Origin: an uncultured Eubacteriales bacterium
GTDB taxonomy: Bacteria; Bacillota; Clostridia; Peptostreptococcales; Anaerovoracaceae
NCBI GenBank assembly: GCA_902797405.1
Contig: CADBSP010000061.1
Location: 1-11,318 of the forward strand
Length of the DNA stretch: 11,318 nt
Direction: 5' to 3'
Shown in pieces: positions 1-6,313 of this stretch. The notes below the pieces were generated by a model, which was not told where the DNA came from, did no database searches, and was given only the letters and a program-made list of their open reading frames with translations. Positions within the stretch are counted from its first letter, which is position 1; each line of letters begins with the position of its first letter. A program made the translations under genes and the position numbers.

Positions 1-1013
1 TATACTTCTGTAATCTTACCGATTGCGATACCGCAGATAAGACCTGCAATAATTGCCCATGCATACTTCATATCACCAAGCAACTGATTGGAGAGTACGA
101 CAGCACAGATAATTACTATGACACCGCTTATATATGTACCCATATTGAGTGCAGATGCCGGGTTTCCACCATCCTTACCTCTTACGAGCATGATACCCAG
201 GATAGATGCCAGGATACCGATTGCTGCGAGGATTAGCGGGAATACTGCGAATGTTGCCTCGCTTGTTCCGTTTACGGAATTTGCTGCAGCAACGGATGCC
301 AGTGTAACTGCGGAAATGATTGAACCAACATATGATTCGAAAAGGTCGGAACCCATACCTGCTACGTCACCTACGTTGTCGCCTACGTTATCAGCGATAA
401 CAGCAGGGTTACGTGGATCGTCTTCCGGGATTCCTGCTTCAACCTTACCAACCAGGTCTGCACCAACGTCAGCAGCCTTTGTATAGATACCACCACCTAC
501 ACGGCCAAAGAGCGCCATGGATGATGCACCGAGTCCGAATCCTGTTACGCACTGTGTAACTGTTGCCAGATCCAGGAGACAGAAGATAAGTCCTACTCCC
601 AAAAGTCCGAGACCTGATACACATAGACCCATAACTGCACCGGATCTGAACGCTACTGCGAGTGCCTTCGGCATACCGGATGTCATAGCTGCGTTTGCAG
701 TTCTAACATTACCCTTTGTTGCAACGCTCATTCCGAAGTATCCTGCTAAAACGGAGAACAGTGCACCAAATACATAGAGTGCAGCCGTTATCCAGCTATG
801 TAGCAGTACTCCAATTGCTACGAACAATACCACGATAACGATGATCATGGTTTTATACTCTCTCTTCAGGAATGCCATGGCACCTTCGTGGATGTATCCG
901 GAGATTTCCTTCATCCTATCGTTACCAACTTCCTGCTTGCCAATCCAGCTTGCCAGCACAAAAGCCACAATAAGGCCAACTGCAGCAGCGGCTGGAGCAA
1001 TCCAACCTATCAT
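1..1013 (-). CDS. hppA: Membrane-bound proton/sodium-translocating pyrophosphatase, N-terminal part (cut by left edge)
   Basis: Integral membrane pyrophosphatase that couples pyrophosphate hydrolysis to H+ or Na+ export across the cytoplasmic membrane. Only the first 337 residues are in the window; the family is usually about 650-800 residues. Hydrophobic helices are visible at about residues 4-24 and 55-92, followed by a GYFGM segment. The family signature is clear: DVGADLVGKVE at 182-192, then EDDPRNP at 197-203, and the Asp-rich DNVGDNVGDVAG at 208-219, which bind Mg-pyrophosphate. The start is the ATG at 1011-1013, with AGGAGGT at 1022-1028, 8 nt upstream. It lies 42 nt after secG on the same strand, so it is probably the last visible gene of the glycolytic operon. 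The residues that decide K+ dependence and Na+ versus H+ specificity lie beyond the edge, so the ion cannot be called. Confidence 0.95.
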   Translation of the reverse strand, partial: MIGWIAPAAAAVGLIVAFVLASWIGKQEVGNDRMKEISGYIHEGAMAFLKREYKTMIIVIVVLFVAIGVLLHSWITAALYVFGALFSVLAGYFGMSVATKGNVRTANAAMTSGMPKALAVAFRSGAVMGLCVSGLGLLGVGLIFCLLDLATVTQCVTGFGLGASSMALFGRVGGGIYTKAADVGADLVGKVEAGIPEDDPRNPAVIADNVGDNVGDVAGMGSDLFESYVGSIISAVTLASVAAANSVNGTSEATFAVFPLILAAIGILASILGIMLVRGKDGGNPASALNMGTYISGVIVIICAVVLSNQLLGDMKYAWAIIAGLICGIAIGKITEV

Positions 1014-1055
1014 TGAACTATACCTCCTTAATTAAAACACGCCTCGGTTATATTA

Positions 1056-1289
1056 TTACTTTGTAACTACCAGCATAATTAGTGAAACTACGATAAATGC
1101 AATAGCGGCAACTACTGTGAGTTTCTTTAGCATTGCTTCGTAAGGACTGCTCTTCTTCTTACCAAAAAGCTGCTCTGCACCGCCAGCTATAGAACCGGAC
1201 AATCCATCACTGTTTCCTGACTGTAGAAGTACGCTGATAATCAAAAAAATACTTACTAAAGCCATAATTACCATCAAAAATGTTTGCAT
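1056..1289 (-). CDS. secG: Preprotein translocase subunit SecG
   Basis: Small auxiliary subunit of the SecYEG protein-export channel in the cytoplasmic membrane. The 77-residue product has the expected two hydrophobic helices (about 3-22 and 55-75). They are joined by a Gly/Ser-rich loop that carries the family hallmark GGAEQLFGKKK at about 36-46. The length is normal for the family. The start is the ATG at 1287-1289, preceded by an AGAGGAAAAG Shine-Dalgarno region. It lies 69 nt after tpiA and 42 nt before the pyrophosphatase gene. In many Clostridia secG closes the gap-pgk-tpi-gpm-eno cluster, so its place right after tpiA fits with gpm and eno having been lost or moved from this locus. Confidence 0.95.
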   Translation of the reverse strand: MQTFLMVIMALVSIFLIISVLLQSGNSDGLSGSIAGGAEQLFGKKKSSPYEAMLKKLTVVAAIAFIVVSLIMLVVTK

Positions 1290-1306
1290 GTCTTTTCCTC
1301 TTTCCC

Positions 1307-1320
1307 AGGGAAACTTCCCT
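1307..1320. promoter_or_regulatory. Small palindrome in the secG leader
   Basis: On the minus strand this reads AGGGAA-GT-TTCCCT, a perfect 6-bp inverted repeat with a 2-nt spacer. It sits just upstream of the secG Shine-Dalgarno site. Its AGGGA...TCCCT half-sites resemble those of the palindrome ahead of gap (4724-4738). It could be a regulator site or a small RNA hairpin; the role is unknown. Confidence 0.3.
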
Positions 1321-1358
1321 TATATATATGTAATGTTTAAGTCAACTTAAAGATTTTA

Positions 1359-2126
1359 TCACAGTGAATTGGCTAAATCAAGTAGTTCTGCGAATTTTTC
1401 TGGTTCCAAAGAAGCCCCTCCTACCAATGCTCCATCCACGTCTTCCATAGAAAGGATTTCCTGGATGGTGGCAGCTTTTACGCTTCCTCCATACTGGATT
1501 CTGACACCTTGTGATACTTCCTCGTCATATATTTCCTTAAGGGTCTCTCTGATCATGGTACACATTTCGCCGGCTTGCTGAGCTGTAGCAGTTTTTCCTG
1601 TTCCGATTGCCCAAATCGGTTCATATGCTATAACCATGGATTCCACCCTGTCTTCCGATAAGTCAGCCAGGTCCTTTTCCAATTGATATTTCACGACTTC
1701 CTGGGCTCTTCCCTCTTCTCTCTCCTGAAGGTTCTCACCTACACAGAGAATGGGGATTATCTGGCTATCCCAAAACATATGCTTTAGTTTATTGTTAATA
1801 GCCTCATCAGTCTCATTGTAATACTGACGTCTCTCAGAATGACCGATTATACAATAATCAACAGGAATTTCCATAAGCATCGCCAAAGAAATCTCTCCAG
1901 TATATGCACCTTCGTCTGCAAAATGAACGTTTTGGGCGCCAAGAAACAAATCTGTGCCCTTTATTGCTGCTCTAATAGCTGAAAGCTGTGTAAACGGAGC
2001 GCAGATTGCTGCATCCAGATTCTCGGTATCGCGATATAATTGTCCGAATCTCTTAACATATTCTACCGCTTCCTTTGTTGTCTTATACATCTTCCAGTTT
2101 CCTGCGATCAAAGGTCTTCTTGGCAT
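1359..2126 (-). CDS. tpiA: Triosephosphate isomerase
   Basis: Cytosolic glycolytic enzyme that interconverts dihydroxyacetone phosphate and glyceraldehyde 3-phosphate. The 255-residue product is full length for a TIM barrel. Active-site residues are all in place: N10 and K12 in GNWKMYK, H96 in IIGHSERR, and the catalytic base E169 in AYEPIWAIGTGKTA, where the flexible phosphate-gripping loop 6 follows. The phosphate-binding YGGSV is at 212-216. The start is the ATG at 2124-2126, with GGAGGTAA upstream at good spacing. It lies 90 nt after pgk, with a hairpin between them, and 69 nt before secG, all on one strand, so it is read as part of the glycolytic operon. Confidence 0.98.
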   Translation of the reverse strand: MPRRPLIAGNWKMYKTTKEAVEYVKRFGQLYRDTENLDAAICAPFTQLSAIRAAIKGTDLFLGAQNVHFADEGAYTGEISLAMLMEIPVDYCIIGHSERRQYYNETDEAINNKLKHMFWDSQIIPILCVGENLQEREEGRAQEVVKYQLEKDLADLSEDRVESMVIAYEPIWAIGTGKTATAQQAGEMCTMIRETLKEIYDEEVSQGVRIQYGGSVKAATIQEILSMEDVDGALVGGASLEPEKFAELLDLANSL

Positions 2127-2157
2127 ATACTTACCTCCATTGCATTTAAAACGTATA

Positions 2158-2189
2158 TGGGATAATCCTTTAATCTAAGAATTATCCCA
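2158..2189 (-). promoter_or_regulatory. Intercistronic hairpin between pgk and tpiA
   Basis: A perfect 9-bp inverted repeat, TGGGATAAT (2158-2166) and ATTATCCCA (2181-2189), encloses a 14-nt loop. The pairing can be extended inward by about four more pairs, including a G-U. No U-run follows it on the minus strand, so it is not a typical intrinsic terminator. A stabilising or processing hairpin in the pgk-tpiA mRNA is more likely. The GGGATAAT core is also found in the palindrome upstream of gap. Confidence 0.5.
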
Positions 2190-2216
2190 CATTAGTCTTT
2201 ATATTATCAAAACTTC

Positions 2217-3404
2217 TTAGATATCCTGAATTACCGCGATGCCGGGAAGCGTTTTCCCCTCCAGGAATTCCAGCGATGCACCGCCGCCAGTTGAGATATG
2301 GGTGACCTTGTCAGCAAATCCGAACTGTTCTACCGCAGCGGCGGAATCCCCACCACCTATTACGCTAACGCAGTCGGATTCTGCCAATGCTTTGGCTACC
2401 GCCTTTGTTCCTTCAGCAAAGCTCGGCATTTCAAATACTCCCATAGGTCCGTTCCAAACGACCGTCTTTGCTTCCTTTATGGCTGACGTAAAGAGTTCTA
2501 TCGACTTTGGTCCAATATCCATTCCCATCATATCAGCTGGAATTTCTTCTCTATCGACTGTCTTCTTTTCTGCATCATTACTAAATTCCGATGCACATAC
2601 CGTGTCCACAGGAAGAAGGAGATTAACACCCTTTTCTTCGGCCTTCTTAATGAGTCCCGCAGCCACTTCTACATGCTCTTCATCCAGAATTGATTTACCG
2701 ATTTCCAAGCCCATCGCTTTGTAAAAGGTAAACATCATTCCGCCACCGATAATCAAAGAGTCAACCTTCTCAAGAAGATTTTCTATTACCAGAATCTTAT
2801 CGGAAACCTTGGCTCCTCCCATTATTGCAACAAATGGTCTTTCAGGATTTGAAACAGCATCCCCCAGGAATTTGACTTCTTTTTCAATCAAGAATCCTGA
2901 AACCGCAGGTATGTAATCTGCAACACCGGCGGTTGACGCATGTGCTCTATGTGCTGTTCCGAATGCTTCCTGAACAAAGACATCACCCAGGCCTGCTAAG
3001 GCCTTCGAGAAATCAGGATCATTCTTTTCCTCTTCTTTTCTAAATCTAAGATTCTCCAGGAGAGCGATATCGCCCGGTTCCAGTTTTTCAACAGCATCAA
3101 CTACACCTTCGTCAACAACATCATCAGATGCTGCAAACATAATAGGCATGTCAAGCAAGTCGGATAAGCGAACAGCAACTGGAGCCAACGAGAATTCGTC
3201 TTTCGGTTCACCCTTTGGTCTTCCCAAATGGGACATCAAAATGACTTTGGCACCTTGTTCGGATAAATACTGAATCGTCGGAAGTGCTGCTTTGATACGA
3301 GTATCGTCGGTAATCAAACCTTCGTCATTAAGCGGCACATTAAAGTCGCAGCGAACCAGCGCACGCTTTCCATTCCAATCTATGTCACGAATCGTCTTCT
3401 TCAT
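2217..3404 (-). CDS. pgk: Phosphoglycerate kinase
   Basis: Cytosolic enzyme that transfers the acyl phosphate of 1,3-bisphosphoglycerate to ADP, the first ATP-yielding step of glycolysis. The 395-residue product has the full family set: RCDFNVPL at 18-25, SHLGRPKG at 58-65, LLENLRF at 115-121, the substrate-binding EAFGTAHRAHAST at 146-158, WNGPMGVFE at 317-325, and the nucleotide-binding GGGDSAAA at 350-357 with a Gly-rich STGGGASLEFLEGK near the C-terminus. I chose the ATG at 3402-3404 over an in-frame GTG 12 nt upstream. The region around that GTG contains GGTGA, which serves better as the Shine-Dalgarno site, and MKKTIRDIDW is the usual family N-terminus. The gene follows gap after a 221-nt spacer that contains a large palindrome. 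Confidence 0.98.
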   Translation of the reverse strand: MKKTIRDIDWNGKRALVRCDFNVPLNDEGLITDDTRIKAALPTIQYLSEQGAKVILMSHLGRPKGEPKDEFSLAPVAVRLSDLLDMPIMFAASDDVVDEGVVDAVEKLEPGDIALLENLRFRKEEEKNDPDFSKALAGLGDVFVQEAFGTAHRAHASTAGVADYIPAVSGFLIEKEVKFLGDAVSNPERPFVAIMGGAKVSDKILVIENLLEKVDSLIIGGGMMFTFYKAMGLEIGKSILDEEHVEVAAGLIKKAEEKGVNLLLPVDTVCASEFSNDAEKKTVDREEIPADMMGMDIGPKSIELFTSAIKEAKTVVWNGPMGVFEMPSFAEGTKAVAKALAESDCVSVIGGGDSAAAVEQFGFADKVTHISTGGGASLEFLEGKTLPGIAVIQDI

Positions 3405-3472
3405 ATTATTCACCACATTTAAGAATCAAACCTAAGAAACAAAAACCGCAAATAAACCTCAGAGTAATTACA

Positions 3473-3612
3473 AGATATGTATGCGCCCTGGTGGAAGGTC
3501 TTCCCGAGCCCCGGTTCTTAGCGATTGGCGAGCGGTAGCGAAGACAGAGCTTAGAACCGCTGGCCCGAGGGCTAAGCGAGAGCGGTCCTTCCACAGGGTT
3601 GCATACATATCT
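3473..3612. repeat. 140-bp GC-rich imperfect palindrome between gap and pgk
   Basis: The outer arms are 26 nt each (3473-3498 and 3587-3612). They match as inverted repeats starting AGATATGTATGC, with a small mismatch in the middle and a perfect TGGAAGG end. An inner stem pairs GGTTCTTAGC (3513-3522) with GCTTAGAACC (3549-3558), with one mismatch. Short motifs such as CCCGAG and GCGAG/AGCGG also recur directly inside. By count, 75 of the 120 bases at 3481-3600 are G or C, far above the AT-rich flanks. It carries no plausible gene. The form suggests a dispersed palindromic repeat (REP/BIME-like or a small MITE) or a large transcribed hairpin that tunes gap against pgk expression. I cannot assign it to a known family. 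Confidence 0.7.
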
Positions 3613-3625
3613 AAACTAATTCAAT

Positions 3626-4678
3626 CTATTTGGTTTTCTTTGCCGGCTTCTTTGTAACCTTCTTATTGTCAACCTTATACATGTGCTTAATCATCTCGAG
3701 AATCTTTGCTGAATAGCCATATTCGTTGTCATAGTATGCGATAAGTTTGAAGAACTTGGAGTTAAGTTCTACGCCTTCCTTGGCATCAAAGACACATGTA
3801 TGCGGATCGCCTACAAAGTCCAGGGATACGACTTCGTCTTCTACATATTCCAAAACACCCTTCATATTTGTTTCAGATGCTTTCTTCATTGCTGCACAAA
3901 TTTCTGCATACGAAGTCGGCTTATCGAGTACTACGTTAAGGTCCACGATACTTACATCGGCTGTTGGTACACGATATGAGATTCCTGTCATCTTACCCTG
4001 GAGTTCTGGAATTACGAGTCCCACTGCCTTTGCTGCTCCTGTGGTTGACGGAATGATGTTTCCGAATACCGAACGTCCTGTTCTCCAGTCCTTCATGGAA
4101 CGTGCATCTACAACTTTCTGCTTGGCTGTTGCAGAGTGAATGGTTGCCATCAGACCTTCATTGATTCCGAAATTGTCATTAAGAACCTTACACATCGGTG
4201 CCAGGCAGTTGGTTGTGCAGGATGCATTTGATACAACCTTCATGTCCTTTGTATATTCCTTATGGTTTACACCATAAACAAAGGTCGGAGTTTCTTTATC
4301 CTTAGCCGGAGCGGAGATAATTACCTTCTTTGCTCCACCGTGAGTGATATGATCCATTGCTGTTTCTGTTGTTACATATGCACCCGTACATTCAACAACG
4401 TATTCAACTCCGATTTTTTTCCACTTGATTTTCTTGGCATCTTCTTCGCTAAATACAGGTACCTTCTTTCCGTTAATTAGAAGCCCATCCTTGTATTTAT
4501 CTACGGGTTTCGGGAATCTACCAAAAGTAGAATCGTACTTTAGCATGTACACCAAATAATCCAAATCTGCATTTCTGATATTTATGCCTGCGATTTGAAT
4601 TTTTGGATCGTCCATTGCGGCTCTGATAACAACTCTTGCTATTCTACCAAAACCACTGATACCAACTTTGATTGCCAT
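3626..4678 (-). CDS. gap: Glyceraldehyde-3-phosphate dehydrogenase, phosphorylating, with altered cofactor residues
   Basis: Cytosolic enzyme that converts glyceraldehyde 3-phosphate, phosphate and NAD(P)+ to 1,3-bisphosphoglycerate. The 350-residue product has a Rossmann start GISGFGRIAR (5-14), catalytic C154 in SNASCTTNC, partner H181, and NEYGYS near the end. Its middle region (DWRTGR, NIIPSTTGAAKAVG) is of the GapA/eukaryote-like type. Two oddities stand out. The Asp of the usual IND motif, which binds the NAD ribose, is Ile34 followed by Arg35; and the DGPS-type segment is DARS, with Arg193. A Lys-rich tail (335-350) extends past the usual end. I chose the ATG at 4676-4678 because GGAGG lies just upstream; an earlier in-frame ATG at 4691-4693 overlaps that site. 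It is the first gene of the glycolytic run, with no cggR before it. Confidence 0.96.
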   Translation of the reverse strand: MAIKVGISGFGRIARVVIRAAMDDPKIQIAGINIRNADLDYLVYMLKYDSTFGRFPKPVDKYKDGLLINGKKVPVFSEEDAKKIKWKKIGVEYVVECTGAYVTTETAMDHITHGGAKKVIISAPAKDKETPTFVYGVNHKEYTKDMKVVSNASCTTNCLAPMCKVLNDNFGINEGLMATIHSATAKQKVVDARSMKDWRTGRSVFGNIIPSTTGAAKAVGLVIPELQGKMTGISYRVPTADVSIVDLNVVLDKPTSYAEICAAMKKASETNMKGVLEYVEDEVVSLDFVGDPHTCVFDAKEGVELNSKFFKLIAYYDNEYGYSAKILEMIKHMYKVDNKKVTKKPAKKTK

Positions 4679-4704
4679 AATTTTATCCTCCATGACTCTT
4701 AAAA

Positions 4705-4738
4705 ATTATAACTATACGTTTATAAGGGATTATCCCTT
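4705..4738 (-). promoter_or_regulatory. Candidate gap promoter and overlapping operator
   Basis: A perfect -10 box TATAAT (4705-4710, read on minus) would give a leader of about 24 nt containing the GGAGG site of gap. No good -35 box lies at normal distance. Instead a 15-bp palindrome, AAGGGATAATCCCTT (4724-4738), covers that position, as expected for a regulated promoter. Further upstream, ACCTAT/ATAGGT (4757-4782) forms another inverted repeat. No U-run follows it, so it does not look like an rpoN terminator. The operator role is inferred from position only. Confidence 0.4.
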
Positions 4739-4799
4739 TGATTAACTTTTTGCATCACCTATCAATTAGCTTGTTTATAGGTCAATCGATTATATTTTT

Positions 4800-6185
4800 T
4801 TAATACCTCTTACGCTTGGACGAGGGCAAAATACCTATCGCTTCTCTATACTTTGCGACTGTCCTTCTGGAAATATCTATACCTTCATTATTCAGAATCT
4901 CAACTATCTTTTGGTCACTATATGGTTTATTGGGATTCTCCTCTCCTACGATTTCCTTTATCTTGGCTTTGATGCTACTGGATGAAAGGTCGTCCCCGTC
5001 GTCGGACTTAACCCCGCTGGTGAAGAAGTACTTCATCTCCAGGACGCCTCTTCCCGTCTGCATATACTTTCCGTTAATTGCTCTGCTTACCGTTGATTCA
5101 TGAACACACACGTTCTCCGCAATCTGCTTTAGAGTCAAAGGCTTAAGGTAATGCTCACCTTTATCAAAGTATTCCTTCTGGTGCTCCACTATCGCAGTTG
5201 CAACTTTTAATATGGTTTGCTTTCTTTGCTCGATGCTCCTAAGTAACCAGACTGCAGAATTCATGCGCTCATTCAGATACTTGCTTAGCTCGGCATCCTT
5301 CCCCATTTCTTCCTTCATTGACCCGTAGTACGAACTCACCATCAAAGAAGGGGTACCTGCGTCGTAGTTTGAAATCCTATAGTCAGTTCCGCTTTTTTCA
5401 ACTACTACATCGGGGATGACGTATTTCACGGTTCTGTCTGAATCATATGCTCTTCCGGGCTTCGGTTCCAGGGATTTGATAATGTCCGTAAAATGTTGAA
5501 CTTCTTTTTCCGTCTTTCCGAGTTCCTTAGCTATTGCTGTGATTTTATGACATGCAATATCCTCCAGATGATCACATAAGACCTTCTCCAATTCTTTGCT
5601 CAGTTCACCCTTTTGACGAAGCTGTATCATCAAGGATTCGCAGAGGGTCCTGGCGCCTACTCCCGGTGGATCGAAGGTCTGTATTATCTCCAGCGTTTCC
5701 TCAACTAGCGAAAGCTCGGCATTCATTGTTTCAGCCGCTTCTTCCAATTCTATGGTCAGGTATCCATTATCATCTATGTTATGAATCAAAAACCTCCCGA
5801 CTGCAGCATGGTCTTCATCCATTTCTGTCAGCTGTAACTGCAGAAGCAGATATTCGATCAAGCTATATCGGAAGGAAACATATCTTTCGTATGAAAAGTC
5901 TTGTGCATAGTCTGTATGATAATCTGAAGAGAAATCCATTTCGTAACCGGATTCCGCAACCTTCTCTCTTAGTTCATCAATATTGATATCCGAATTATTG
6001 TCTGCTGCATCGGTTTCCCCTCTTTCTCTTTCGACTTCCAGCAAAGGATTCTCCAAAAGTTCATTCTTAATGAACTCATTCAATTCCTCATTATTGTACT
6101 GCAATATCTGGATGGCCTGAATGAGCTCAGGGGTCATCGATAGTTTTTGAGTTTGTTCAATTGTCAATTCATATCCTAAACTCAT
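4800..6185 (-). CDS. rpoN: RNA polymerase sigma-54 factor
   Basis: Alternative sigma factor that directs RNA polymerase to -24/-12 promoters and needs an AAA+ enhancer-binding activator to open DNA. The 461-residue product has the Gln/Leu-rich region I (QTQKLSMTPELIQAIQILQ, 11-29), an acidic linker, a core-binding domain, a helix-turn-helix at about 350-371, and a near-consensus RpoN box SRRTVAKYRE (439-448) that reads the -24 element. The C-terminus is basic (SSKRKRY). I chose the ATG at 6183-6185 because MSLGYELTIEQTQ matches the family start. A longer frame runs 20 codons further upstream, but it would pass through the promoter. No Shine-Dalgarno site precedes this ATG. No -24/-12 promoter was seen by eye in the window. 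It lies 121 nt before gap. Confidence 0.96.
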   Translation of the reverse strand: MSLGYELTIEQTQKLSMTPELIQAIQILQYNNEELNEFIKNELLENPLLEVERERGETDAADNNSDINIDELREKVAESGYEMDFSSDYHTDYAQDFSYERYVSFRYSLIEYLLLQLQLTEMDEDHAAVGRFLIHNIDDNGYLTIELEEAAETMNAELSLVEETLEIIQTFDPPGVGARTLCESLMIQLRQKGELSKELEKVLCDHLEDIACHKITAIAKELGKTEKEVQHFTDIIKSLEPKPGRAYDSDRTVKYVIPDVVVEKSGTDYRISNYDAGTPSLMVSSYYGSMKEEMGKDAELSKYLNERMNSAVWLLRSIEQRKQTILKVATAIVEHQKEYFDKGEHYLKPLTLKQIAENVCVHESTVSRAINGKYMQTGRGVLEMKYFFTSGVKSDDGDDLSSSSIKAKIKEIVGEENPNKPYSDQKIVEILNNEGIDISRRTVAKYREAIGILPSSKRKRY

Positions 6186-6191
6186 GCAAGT

Positions 6192-6220
6192 ATTATACCA
6201 TGCTTGATAATTGTAAGCAA
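6192..6220 (-). promoter_or_regulatory. rpoN promoter abutting the start codon
   Basis: On the minus strand, TTGCTT (6215-6220), a 17-bp spacer and TATAAT (6192-6197), with TG one base upstream of the -10 box (extended -10 type). Six bases separate TATAAT from the rpoN ATG. This places the predicted +1 on the A of the start codon and implies a leaderless mRNA. Confidence 0.75.
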
Positions 6221-6223
6221 TTA

Positions 6224-6252
6224 TTGAAGTCTGACATCTTTTCATATATAAT
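6224..6252 (+). promoter_or_regulatory. hom promoter
   Basis: TTGAAG (6224-6229), a 17-bp spacer and TATAAT (6247-6252) form a near-consensus sigma-A type promoter. Transcription would begin near 6259, giving a leader of about 55 nt before hom with a strong AGGAGG at 6302-6307. Its -35 box is 3 bp from the -35 box of the divergent rpoN promoter. Confidence 0.75.
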
Positions 6253-6313
6253 TGTAGCGTTAATTTATTTGGACTATTATTTGTTTAATAATCCACTTTT
6301 TAGGAGGAAAAAA

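Noticed and set aside
88..1035. Plus-strand frames opposite the pyrophosphatase gene
   Set aside because: These are antisense shadows; the minus-strand frame has unmistakable family motifs.
2158..2189. Intrinsic terminator after pgk
   Set aside because: The stem is good but AT-rich with no U-run after it on the minus strand, and tpiA follows with a strong ribosome site, so read-through is expected.
3241..3265. TGGCAC-containing sequences as sigma-54 -24/-12 promoters
   Set aside because: The TGGCAC occurrences seen by eye (for example here, near 878 and near 9850) lack a correctly spaced TTGC and lie inside coding regions.
3406..3594. A 62-codon minus-strand frame across the gap-pgk spacer
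   Set aside because: It lies mostly inside the GC-rich palindrome, has no ribosome site and reads as low-complexity Ser/Arg-rich sequence; it is explained by the repeat.
6186..6245. A 20-codon N-terminal extension of rpoN
   Set aside because: It overlaps the TATAAT and -35 boxes of the rpoN promoter and does not resemble sigma-54 region I.
6161..6313. A 51-codon N-terminal extension of hom
   Set aside because: It would cross the rpoN start and both promoters. The ATG at 6314 has a strong AGGAGG, and the family N-terminus begins there.
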